Source: an uncultured bacterium
GTDB lineage: Bacteria; Bacillota; Clostridia; Lachnospirales; Lachnospiraceae
Length of the DNA stretch: 6,416 nucleotides
Assembly (NCBI GenBank): GCA_947071365.1
Contig: CAMTFT010000113.1
Coordinates: 1-6,416, forward strand
Direction of reading: 5' to 3'
The position numbers and the translations under genes were made by a program. The notes below the pieces were generated by a model. That model made no database searches. It was not told the origin of the DNA and worked only from the letters and a program-made list of their open reading frames with translations. Below are positions 1-6,179 of the stretch, in pieces; the first letter of the stretch is position 1; the number at the start of each line of letters is the position of its first letter.

Positions 1-46
1 TACACCTATTAAGTCGTCGGCAGCGTCAGATGTGTATAAGAGACAG
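1..46 (+). other. Residual Illumina/Nextera library adapter (not genomic)
   Basis: Bases 14-46 match the 33-base Nextera read-1 adapter exactly, ending in the 19-base Tn5 mosaic end at 28-46 (ending TATAAGAGACAG). Before it, TACAC at 1-5 is the end of the P5 oligo. CTATTAAG at 6-13 sits exactly where the 8-base i5 index goes; I recall it as index S518. The order P5 end, index, adapter, insert is that of a sequencing library molecule, so this is untrimmed adapter at a contig end. Genomic sequence starts at about base 47. Confidence 0.98.
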
Positions 47-1259
47 CATTACCCCCTCCGATTATCTCGTCAAGAATTCCTCCGACTATGTCACCCTTGG
101 CGATTTAAACGGACTCGAGGTAGAACAGTATACATACGACATCACGGATGATATGGTTCAGGAACGGATTCAGAGTGAGTTGGAGATTGCCAGCGAAGAA
201 GTAGAAGTAGAGCGCGCTGCCGCCGAGGGTGATATTGTTTACGCTGACGTTACCTCCACCGTTCACGGCGAACCGGATTCTACTTATACAGAAAGCACCT
301 ACATGACACTCGGCGATGAAGAGTACAGCGCTGATTTTGACAAAGAGCTGACGGGCGCATCCGTCGGTGACACACTGAAGTTCAGTTGTTCCTTTGACAA
401 CGACGCCTGGATGGAGGAATGGGCAAATAAGAGCGTTGATTTTGAAGTAACCATCACCAGCGTATGCGAGATAAACACTCCGGAATACAATGAGGAGTAC
501 GTCACAGAAAACACTGATTTTTCCAGCCAGAGTGAGTTTGAGGATTACATCCGCGAGCTGCTGACTGACGAATACGAGGAATCCGCATACAGTGATACGA
601 TTGAAGCTCTTTTCCAGGCTGCTATCGAGGGATCACAGTTCTCCGGTTACCCGGAAGAGCTTTACGATACATGCAAGGAAGACGTCCTGTCCGTTTACAG
701 CGCTTTCCTGGGTACTACAGAGGAAGACGCTATTTATGAAGCTTTCGATCTCTCCCCGGAGGATGTTGACACGGAAGTTCTCTCCACGATCAACCGCCGT
801 CTGCTTGTCAGCGCGATCTGCGAAGCAAACGAAATCGAGGTAACGGAGGAAGCGTACAAAGAATTTGTGAACGATTACGCCGCCACATACGGTTACGACA
901 GCGCCGTGCAGTTTGAGACAGATTATACCCGCGACAGTCTCGTATGGTCCTTATTTGAAAATGAGGCTGCTGCGATCCTGTACGACAACGCCAAGATCAC
1001 TCTCGTTCCGTATGAGGAATCTCTAGTAGCTGACGATGAGACTTTAGCTGATGAAGACGTGGCGGACGCGGATAATGCAGCCGGCGAAGATACAATGGAT
1101 ATGGATGACGCAGCCGACGAAGATACGATGGACGCGGATGACGCAGCCGATGAAGATACGATGGATATGGATGACGCAGCCGATGAAGTTGCACAGGATG
1201 CAGACAGCGAATCCGAGACGGAAACCGATGGTGCCACAGAATTATCCACAGAAAACTAG
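47..1259 (+). CDS. FKBP/trigger-factor-like peptidyl-prolyl isomerase, 5'-truncated, with acidic repeat tail
   Basis: The reading frame is open from the contig edge to TAG at 1257-1259, about 403 genomic residues. The ATG at 30 is in adapter, so the true start is missing. About nt 201-479 resembles the trigger-factor PPIase domain: E-x-E-R-A-A-x-x-G-D, then H-G-E-P, then LGDEEYSADFDKELTGASVGD, and a closing FEVTITSV strand. About nt 492-1004 resembles the helical trigger-factor C-terminal (chaperone) domain. The opening SSDYVTLGDLNGLEVE resembles what I recall directly after the signal peptide in secreted Lachnospiraceae trigger-factor-like lipoproteins. A lost lipoprotein signal of a few dozen residues is therefore likelier than a lost ribosome-binding domain, but this is inference. 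The family's I-P-G-F-E loop reads S-A-D-F-D here, so isomerase activity is doubtful. The last 85 or so residues are an extremely acidic, low-complexity tail. Likely role: folding helper outside the membrane. Alternative: true cytoplasmic tig. Confidence 0.75.
1050..1214 (+). repeat. 33-bp tandem repeat encoding acidic 11-residue units
   Basis: Five consecutive in-frame 33-bp units encode 11-residue blocks. The core three are GEDTMDMDDAA (1083-1115), DEDTMDADDAA (1116-1148) and DEDTMDMDDAA (1149-1181). They are flanked by diverged copies DEDVADADNAA (1050-1082) and DEVAQDADSES (1182-1214). The core units are close to identical at the DNA level, which suggests recent duplication and possible copy-number variation between strains. 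The result is a polyanionic, probably disordered tail. Confidence 0.9.
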
Positions 1260-1305
1260 ATGTCCAAAACAGTCGGGTAATTAACTGAATTTTCTTTCAT
1301 TTTAC

Positions 1306-1333
1306 TTGACAGCACTTTAGATTGTGCTATAAT
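1306..1333 (+). promoter_or_regulatory. Sigma-A promoter of the cold-shock gene
   Basis: A perfect -35 TTGACA (1306-1311) and perfect -10 TATAAT (1328-1333) are separated by 16 bp. A TG at 1325-1326, one base before the -10, gives an extended -10 (TGCTATAAT). Transcription would start near 1340, leaving a leader of about 130 nt before the ATG at 1470. This predicts strong constitutive initiation, so control of the gene is probably post-transcriptional. Confidence 0.9.
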
Positions 1334-1362
1334 GAAACTGCACCAGATTGCTTGGTTTGAAT

Positions 1363-1425
1363 ATTTCACTAACTGTTATAGATTATGAAATAAACACCTT
1401 CGTGGTCTATGATAGTTAGTGAAAT
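1363..1425 (+). promoter_or_regulatory. Long stem-loop in the cold-shock mRNA leader
   Basis: ATTTCACTAACT (1363-1374) is perfectly complementary to AGTTAGTGAAAT (1414-1425). After a symmetric 3/3 internal loop the helix continues with ATAGA (1378-1382) against TCTAT (1406-1410), and G-U-containing pairs could extend it further. It lies entirely inside the predicted leader and ends about 30 nt before the ribosome site. It is followed by TTTTCG, which is too weak a U-tract to call a terminator. Long structured leaders that respond to temperature are known for cspA-family mRNAs; this hairpin being such a switch is inference. Confidence 0.7.
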
Positions 1426-1455
1426 TTTCGTGACAGGTATTTGTGGAATTTAGTT

Positions 1456-1461
1456 AGGAGG
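1456..1461 (+). promoter_or_regulatory. Ribosome binding site of the cold-shock gene
   Basis: AGGAGG, a perfect anti-16S match, lies 8 nt before the ATG at 1470. It fixes the start and predicts high expression. It falls just outside the leader hairpin, so it would be accessible when only that helix forms. Confidence 0.9.
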
Positions 1462-1469
1462 TACCAACA

Positions 1470-1670
1470 ATGAATAAGGGTACAGTAAAGTGGTTTAATG
1501 CAGAAAAAGGCTATGGTTTCATTACTGGAGAAAACGGTTCTGATGTGTTCGTTCATTTTTCTGCAATCCAGGGCGAAGGTTTCAAGACCCTTGAAGAAGG
1601 ACAGGCAGTTTCTTATGATTTGACAGAAGGTGCTCGCGGAATGCAGGCAGCCAATGTAGTGAAACTTTAA
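1470..1670 (+). CDS. cspA: Cold-shock protein, CspA family (single CSD)
   Basis: A 66-residue single cold-shock domain, the normal full length for the family. It binds single-stranded RNA and DNA and acts as an RNA chaperone in the cytoplasm, melting structure that blocks translation. Visible motifs are the start GTVKWFN, RNP1 K-G-Y-G-F-I (13-18), RNP2 V-F-V-H-F (26-30), and the usual A-N-V-V ending. The surface aromatics W9, F10, Y15, F17, F27, H29 and F30, which stack on bases, are all present. The gene is monocistronic: it has its own consensus promoter (1306-1333), a structured leader, a perfect ribosome site and a terminator directly downstream. The structured leader suggests post-transcriptional control. 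Family assignment is certain; the symbol is family-level, because these genomes usually carry several csp paralogues that sequence alone does not separate. Confidence 0.97.
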   Translation: MNKGTVKWFNAEKGYGFITGENGSDVFVHFSAIQGEGFKTLEEGQAVSYDLTEGARGMQAANVVKL

Positions 1671-1684
1671 GAATATGAATGTCT

Positions 1685-1724
1685 GAAGCGGAGTATCCGA
1701 GTGATACTCCGCTTCTTTAATTTC
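1685..1724 (+). terminator. Intrinsic terminator of the cold-shock gene
   Basis: A perfect 13-bp stem, GAAGCGGAGTATC (1685-1697) against GATACTCCGCTTC (1703-1715), has a 5-nt loop and is followed by TTTAATTT. It starts 15 nt after the stop codon. On the minus strand the same stem lies about 80 nt beyond the end of the converging operon, but no T-run follows it there, so it is a poor terminator in that direction. Confidence 0.93.
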
Positions 1725-1797
1725 TGGTGAAAGTAATGAGAATATTGTGCTAAGTACTCTGAATATATGATGCATGGTATCTGACCACTGCCATATT

Positions 1798-3123
1798 TTA
1801 TTGCTTCAGATAAGCTTCTATCGTCTTCTGCAGCACCTTCAGCGAACTTTCTATATCGCTGTCTTCCTCCAGCATCTTGTTTATCATATTTTCGGAAAGA
1901 CTCAGCGCCTGTTCGTACTTTTTGAACTTCGGCACGATCTTCCCCTCTTCCAGAATGCGGCTCAAAAGCTGCGAATCGATTACCTTCTCGCCATCTTCCA
2001 TGTCCGCCTGCAAAATGGCCTCCGCCTCGTCCGAAGACGTAACGGATTTCAGAACGGATGCGCCCTGGGAATAGCGGAAAATATCCATCTGAATCTCCTC
2101 GTCATACGTCAGCAGCTTCAAAAATTCCCAGGCAAGCTCCTCATGTTCCGTCATTTTATTAATTCCCATCAGGAGCGTGTCCATCTCTGAGAGATTGCCG
2201 CCCTGGGGCCCCGCCGGAAACGTAACACAGTCCCAGCGGAAATTCCGGTATTTTTTGATCTTATACGGATACGTCTTGTACGTCCTGTATTCCGCAAAGG
2301 TCAGAGGCATAAAAGCGACATTGCCCGCATTGAAATCCTCCATCGTCACCTGACGACCCTCATACAGGTCATTGATCTTACTGATAAAGCGGAACGCCTC
2401 CTTCATGCCGGGATTCGTGAAATCACAGCTCTTCCCGTCCGCGGCAAAGGGAGTCACACCATTGGAATACGCAGCGTCCAGCCACCCGTAATTGTACGTG
2501 CCGAACTGATCCAGTTTTCCGTCACCGTCCGCATCCTTCGTCACCGCCTCGCAGATCTCATAAAGCTCCTCCCATGTCCAGTCCTGATCCGGAATCGTCA
2601 GTCCCTCCCTGTTCAGAAGTGTCTTATTTACGAAAATCAGCGTCGGCACCGCCTCATACGGCAGCGCATACTGGCTTCCCAGATACGTCCCGGATTCCAG
2701 CGCGGTAGAATAGAACTTCTCCTCCTGAAAATCCTTATCTTTTTCCATCTGCTCATTCAGATTTTTCATTACGCCCATGGAGCATAACTGGTTAAAATCA
2801 CTGGACAGCACCATGAACACATCCGGCGCTTCTCCCTCCAGCAGCTTTCTGGAAAACCACTCGGAATAATCCTCTTTCAGCACTCCGCTGTAATAATGAA
2901 TCTTAACACCGGGATGCTCTTCCTCAAAACGCTTCACCGCCTTGTCGATGATCACAAAGCTGGTGGCGCTCTCCACATCCCAGTTGCTCCCGGTAAACAT
3001 ACCGAATTCCAGCACGGTCTCATTATTCATCCGGCTGCGTGACAGCGCCAGAAAAGCTGCTGTTATTACCGCCGCTATCACGATAAGCCCTGCGATCAGC
3101 AGTATCCGTTTCTTCTTTTTCAT
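1798..3123 (-). CDS. Family-1 extracellular solute-binding protein, membrane-anchored
   Basis: A 441-residue protein with the size and architecture of sugar-type (SBP_bac_1) ABC binding proteins. It starts with KKKK and a hydrophobic helix at about 7-27. There is no lipobox cysteine and no clean signal-peptidase site, so it looks membrane-tethered rather than a lipoprotein. Typical family features are the E-E-E-H-P-G-V-K-I strand (67-75), E-A-P-D-V-F (98-103), a Y-A-L-P-Y segment (152-156), W-T-W-E-E-L (182-187) and a D-x-D-x-D-G calcium-loop-like motif (197-205). The start at 3123 is preferred because GGAGGG lies 9 nt upstream; an in-frame ATG at 3129 (TAATG junction) is only 3 nt from it. 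It is the last gene of the operon, directly after the response regulator, with no permease or ATPase beside it. It could be a second sensory protein or an orphan binding protein using a remote transporter. The ligand cannot be read from sequence; a sugar is likely. Confidence 0.88.
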   Translation of the reverse strand: MKKKKRILLIAGLIVIAAVITAAFLALSRSRMNNETVLEFGMFTGSNWDVESATSFVIIDKAVKRFEEEHPGVKIHYYSGVLKEDYSEWFSRKLLEGEAPDVFMVLSSDFNQLCSMGVMKNLNEQMEKDKDFQEEKFYSTALESGTYLGSQYALPYEAVPTLIFVNKTLLNREGLTIPDQDWTWEELYEICEAVTKDADGDGKLDQFGTYNYGWLDAAYSNGVTPFAADGKSCDFTNPGMKEAFRFISKINDLYEGRQVTMEDFNAGNVAFMPLTFAEYRTYKTYPYKIKKYRNFRWDCVTFPAGPQGGNLSEMDTLLMGINKMTEHEELAWEFLKLLTYDEEIQMDIFRYSQGASVLKSVTSSDEAEAILQADMEDGEKVIDSQLLSRILEEGKIVPKFKKYEQALSLSENMINKMLEEDSDIESSLKVLQKTIEAYLKQ

Positions 3124-3128
3124 ATCCA

Positions 3129-3800
3129 TTATCCCTCCGGATTTTTCCGTGCCACATTCGTCTGAACCGCCCAGATCGCCAGTTGCGTGCGGTCACGCAG
3201 ATCCAGCTTGTTCAATATAGCGCTCAGGTAATTGCGGACCGTTCCCTCTGACAGGCTCAGCTTTTCCGCGATCTCCTTGTTGGCGGCTCCCTGTTCCACC
3301 TGGCGGATGATCTTCCACTCTGTCTTCGTCAGTTCCTCCACGCCCTTCGTTCCGACAGAAATCGTATAATCTGCCTGCGCCATCTGAGAAAAAAGACGCA
3401 GAACCTTTGTGGCAATATCCGGGTTAATCATGGCCCTGCCGTTATAGACCGTCACGATGGCATTTTCCAGCTCGTCCATGGAAACTCCCTTCAAAAGATA
3501 GCCGCTGGCTCCGAACTTCAATGCGTTATATACGAATTCATCGTCGTCAAACGTCGTAAGAATAATGATCTTGATATCCGAATAATTTTCTTTTATGATC
3601 TTCGTACACTGCACGCCGTCCATTTTCGGCATTCGAATATCCATCAAAATGACATCCGGACGGTTTTTGCGCACACAGCGAATGACCTCCTGCCCGTTCG
3701 CCGCAATGTCCGTCACTTCGATTCCCGCCTTGCTCTCCAGAACGATCTGAAGACTCTGGCGAATTAATTCCTGGTCATCTGCAATCAATACTTTAATCAT
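3129..3800 (-). CDS. Two-component response regulator, NarL/FixJ (LuxR-HTH) family
   Basis: A 223-residue two-domain regulator of normal length. The receiver domain (about 1-118) has the acidic pair D8/D9, phospho-acceptor D54 in L-M-D-I-R-M-P, the switch T82 or T83 in I-L-T-T-F-D, and K104 in Y-L-L-K-G. After a linker, the LuxR-type helix-turn-helix (about 157-213) reads LTKTEWKII, then NKEIAEKLSLSEGTVRNYLS, with the recognition helix around T187-V188-R189-N190. Phosphorylated by the kinase encoded just upstream, it should bind DNA as a dimer. The start at 3800 (MIKVLIADDQ) fits the family and has GGGGTGA 5 nt upstream; an in-frame GTG at 3809 would add three residues but has no ribosome site. 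The gene overlaps the kinase gene by 8 nt. Its target promoters are not identifiable, although its own operon promoter is a candidate. Confidence 0.96.
   Translation of the reverse strand: MIKVLIADDQELIRQSLQIVLESKAGIEVTDIAANGQEVIRCVRKNRPDVILMDIRMPKMDGVQCTKIIKENYSDIKIIILTTFDDDEFVYNALKFGASGYLLKGVSMDELENAIVTVYNGRAMINPDIATKVLRLFSQMAQADYTISVGTKGVEELTKTEWKIIRQVEQGAANKEIAEKLSLSEGTVRNYLSAILNKLDLRDRTQLAIWAVQTNVARKNPEG
3133..3138 (-). promoter_or_regulatory. Ribosome binding site that decides the solute-binding protein start
   Basis: GGAGGG on the minus strand, inside the last codons of the response-regulator gene. It is 9 nt from the ATG at 3123 but only 3 nt from the ATG at 3129, favouring the downstream start. 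The response regulator stop (TAA, 3131-3129) overlaps the upstream ATG as TAATG, so termination-reinitiation could also use that one. Confidence 0.75.
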
Positions 3801-5103
3801 ACGTTTCACCCCATCTGATTGGTATTCTGGCGTCTATCACAAATCCATTGCTTCCGTCAAAAGTTACCTTGCCGCCCAGCATACCGATGCGCTCCTTGAT
3901 ATGCCGCGTTCCAAAACCGCTCTTGATATTTTCGCAGCCCGTTCCGTTGTCACGAATCTGCAGCAGAATATCCGACTGCTCTTTTTTTATGACGATCCAT
4001 ATCTTATCCGCTTTTCCGTGCCGGATGGCATTCGTGATGCCCTCCTGGATCACGCGGTAAATGGCCATCTCTTCATCCTCATCAAATTTCAGATTGGACA
4101 CTTCACTGGCAAAATAGATCTTCTGCTCCGAGGCCGACGTCATATCCGAAATCATTTTCTGGATCGCAAATTCCAGGCTGAAGCGCTCCAGCGCATCCGG
4201 CCGCAGCTCATTGACCGAACGGCGCACCTCTTTGATCCCCTCTCTCGTTACGTTTGATATGACTTCCAACTGCTCCTTCGTCTTCTCCGGCGCGATGTCG
4301 ATCAACGCGATGCAGGCATCAAGGCCGGCTGAAATGCCCGTCAGCACATGGCCGATCGAGTCGTGGATCTCCCGGGCAAGACGGTTCCTCTCCCTTGTCT
4401 CCGTAACCTTTTCCGTCATGGATGCATACTCATGCAGCTGCTCGTTTGCCTGCTCAAGCTGGGCATACAGCGTATTCACTTCGTCGATCGTGTTTTTCTG
4501 CTCCGTAATAACGTGCATACAACAGCTTACAAAAAGGATGATATTCAGCGATTCCAGTATTCGGTAAAGCCCGAACAGATACTGCTGCGTACCGGAATTA
4601 TAATAATGAATATACGCATCGATCGAATAAAAATGGTAATTCACGTTCAGCATCTCATTATCCGCCAGCAAAAAGCTGATGATGGCCAGGATAATAAAGA
4701 AAAACCTTCCCTTACCACTCTTCAAATTAAAAATAATATTTGCGAACACAAGAAGCAGGATTCCATTATAATTGAAATTCTGCAGAAACAGAATTCCAAA
4801 AATAGCTACCATATCACACGCAAGGCTCGTGATAATGACCCTGTTATTCTCCGGAAGCACGAACTCCCGTATCACAAAAGAAACCACCAGGACAAGCAGA
4901 AGCAGCGCGCACTGCCAGATCTTGTCGAAGGGCCGCCATGGAATCGCCACAACTCCGTCAAGAAATTTCCGGGCATCATAATTATATAAGATCGTTCTCG
5001 TTGTCACATAGATAAAAATACTGATGAACATGACCACGATGACATTGATTGCCAGAAGTCCGACCTGAAAAGTCAGCATCCGTTTCTGTTTCTTTTTCTT
5101 CAT
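3793..5103 (-). CDS. Sensor histidine kinase, HisKA_3 / NarX-DesK-LiaS type, six predicted membrane helices
   Basis: A 436-residue kinase. The N-terminal half is membrane-embedded, with hydrophobic helices at about 10-32, 63-79, 89-108, 114-126, 133-147 and 178-197. Basic clusters MKKKKQKR and KSGKGR lie on the predicted inner side, leaving two outside loops of about 30 residues (33-62 and 148-177). A coiled-coil linker follows (200-240). The HisKA_3 dimerisation box is R-E-I-H-D-S-I-G-H with phospho-acceptor H247. The ATPase domain shows the N box I-T-N-A-I-R-H (N358), G1 D-N-G-T-G (385-389) and G2 G-F-G (396-398). All catalytic motifs are intact. I recognise no HAMP, PAS or named sensor domain, so the outer loops or a binding protein must supply the signal. 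It starts 8 nt after the binding-lipoprotein gene, with AGGTGA (5108-5113) 4 nt upstream and overlapping that gene's stop codon. It overlaps the response-regulator gene, its evident partner. Confidence 0.95.
   Translation of the reverse strand: MKKKKQKRMLTFQVGLLAINVIVVMFISIFIYVTTRTILYNYDARKFLDGVVAIPWRPFDKIWQCALLLLVLVVSFVIREFVLPENNRVIITSLACDMVAIFGILFLQNFNYNGILLLVFANIIFNLKSGKGRFFFIILAIISFLLADNEMLNVNYHFYSIDAYIHYYNSGTQQYLFGLYRILESLNIILFVSCCMHVITEQKNTIDEVNTLYAQLEQANEQLHEYASMTEKVTETRERNRLAREIHDSIGHVLTGISAGLDACIALIDIAPEKTKEQLEVISNVTREGIKEVRRSVNELRPDALERFSLEFAIQKMISDMTSASEQKIYFASEVSNLKFDEDEEMAIYRVIQEGITNAIRHGKADKIWIVIKKEQSDILLQIRDNGTGCENIKSGFGTRHIKERIGMLGGKVTFDGSNGFVIDARIPIRWGETYD
3806..3812 (-). promoter_or_regulatory. 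Ribosome binding site that decides the response-regulator start
   Basis: GGGGTGA on the minus strand lies 5 nt before the ATG at 3800, within the 3' end of the kinase gene. It contains the alternative GTG codon (3809-3807), which makes that codon an unlikely start and supports translational coupling to the kinase. Confidence 0.7.
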
Positions 5104-5111
5104 ACCATCAC

Positions 5112-6092
5112 CTACTGCCAGCCATTGATCTCAAACTCAGACAAATTCTCACTGGTGATTATCACCGGTTCAATGCTGATATACGGCTCCACCTCTTCTC
5201 CATCCAGATAACGGTAAGCCTCCTCTGCCGCCCTCTGGGCGATCCCCTTCGGGCTCTGCATACTCGTTCCCGTCACATACCCGATATCCAGCATGGCTTT
5301 GAAGTCGGGAGAACCATCTATTCCGTAAATCAAAACGCCCTCTTCGCTGTGATGCTGCTGCAGCGCCGCCAGCGCCCCCAGCGCAGTCGGGTCATTTCCT
5401 CCCAGCACAACGTCAAAGGGAATGTTCTTTTCCAGAAAGGCACTTGTGACCTTGGCGCCCACCTCCAGTTCTCCGGCAGCGGCCTCCTGATGCACCACCT
5501 CATACTCCTCATGACCCTCGATCGTATCCAGAAATCCCTGCACCCGGTACGTGATCGACATCTGAATCGGATTGTCCAGAACCAGTATCTTCGCCGAAGG
5601 CACCCGCTGCATCATATCCTCCGCACAGACGACTCCGGCCTGATAATTGTCCGTCTCCACCGTAGTCACCACGTATTCCGTGTCCTTTACGATCGTATCA
5701 ATGTTGAACACCGGCACCCCGGCCTCCTGACACGCGATCAGCGCCGGCTTCACCTCTTCCCAGTCCACAGGATTCAAAAACAAAACCTCAATGCCCTCAT
5801 CGATCATTTCAAGGATCTGATCATTCTGCTTGTCCTGATCCTGCTGCGGATCCCTCGATATCAGAATATCTCCGTTACCTTCTACAACCTCACTGAGCGC
5901 CTCATGCACCACATCAAAATACGGGTTATTCCTGGTCATATATGTAGCCCCGAAAATCCTTGGATAGTGATAGTCCTTTCCGCCAGACACCCTCCCGCAG
6001 CCGGACACCCCCAGCGCCGCAGATCCCATAAGAAAAAGAGACAGCACGCGAATGCCCCATCGGTATTTTCCTGTACAAAAATCTGCATCCAT
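5112..6092 (-). CDS. Periplasmic-binding-protein-like sugar-binding lipoprotein (Peripla_BP_4 type)
   Basis: A 326-residue precursor. A basic N-terminus and hydrophobic helix (about 14-30) end in the lipobox V-S-G-C, giving a lipidated C32 and export to the outer face of the membrane. The mature part is a type-1 (ribose/galactose/LacI-like) two-lobe fold. Markers are T-R-N-N-P-Y-F (53-59), FLNPVDWEEV (105-114), VPVFNIDT (126-133), V-E-T-D-N-Y-Q-A-G (145-153), the hinge-side R183, G-G-N-D-P-T-A-L-G (231-239) and Y-G-I-D-G (256-260). N233/D234 and D259 sit where ribose- and galactose-binding proteins contact sugar. The ATG at 6092 is chosen because GGGAGGG lies 6 nt upstream and it gives a proper lipoprotein signal; an in-frame ATG at 6194 would put 34 unlikely residues in front and lies upstream of the promoter. 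It is first in the operon, directly before the kinase gene, with no transporter genes, suggesting a sensory role like XylFII-LytS systems. The exact ligand is unknown. Confidence 0.93.
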   Translation of the reverse strand: MDADFCTGKYRWGIRVLSLFLMGSAALGVSGCGRVSGGKDYHYPRIFGATYMTRNNPYFDVVHEALSEVVEGNGDILISRDPQQDQDKQNDQILEMIDEGIEVLFLNPVDWEEVKPALIACQEAGVPVFNIDTIVKDTEYVVTTVETDNYQAGVVCAEDMMQRVPSAKILVLDNPIQMSITYRVQGFLDTIEGHEEYEVVHQEAAAGELEVGAKVTSAFLEKNIPFDVVLGGNDPTALGALAALQQHHSEEGVLIYGIDGSPDFKAMLDIGYVTGTSMQSPKGIAQRAAEEAYRYLDGEEVEPYISIEPVIITSENLSEFEINGWQ

Positions 6093-6098
6093 TTTATA

Positions 6099-6105
6099 CC
6101 CTCCC
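6099..6105 (-). promoter_or_regulatory. Ribosome binding site of the sugar-binding lipoprotein gene
   Basis: GGGAGGG on the minus strand lies 6 nt before the ATG at 6092. It settles the start against the longer in-frame alternative at 6194, which has no comparable site. Confidence 0.88.
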
Positions 6106-6150
6106 TGCCCATATATGCCGTTCCGTTCTATATCCAAAACTTTTACAGAC

Positions 6151-6179
6151 AGTATACCACATAAAAGGAGATACAGCAA
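6151..6179 (-). promoter_or_regulatory. Promoter of the four-gene sensor operon
   Basis: On the minus strand, -10 TATACT (6156-6151) is preceded by TGG (6159-6157), giving an extended -10. A weak -35 TTGCTG (6179-6174) sits 17 bp upstream. The start site would be near 6145, leaving a leader of about 50 nt before the lipoprotein ATG. The weak -35 lies inside the arm of the hairpin at 6167-6192, so a protein binding that dyad could control initiation. Confidence 0.72.

Noticed and set aside
30..47. ATG at 30 as the true start of the first gene
   Set aside because: It lies inside the Tn5 mosaic end of the sequencing adapter and has no ribosome site; the gene is truncated at base 47.
1268..1300. 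Terminator for the first gene in the T-rich stretch before the cold-shock promoter
   Set aside because: Only a 4-bp CAGT/ACTG stem with a 10-nt loop precedes the T-rich run, too weak to call; the first gene may read into the cold-shock gene.
1774..2190. A 138-codon open frame on the plus strand
   Set aside because: It is antisense to the solute-binding protein gene, has no ribosome site and no family resemblance.
4348..4989. A 213-codon open frame on the plus strand
   Set aside because: It is antisense to the histidine kinase gene, whose catalytic motifs are all intact; the antisense product has no domain features.
5049..6164. A 371-codon open frame on the plus strand
   Set aside because: It is antisense to the well-supported lipoprotein gene and its product is rich in His, Arg and Leu with no recognisable domain; it is a codon-bias shadow.
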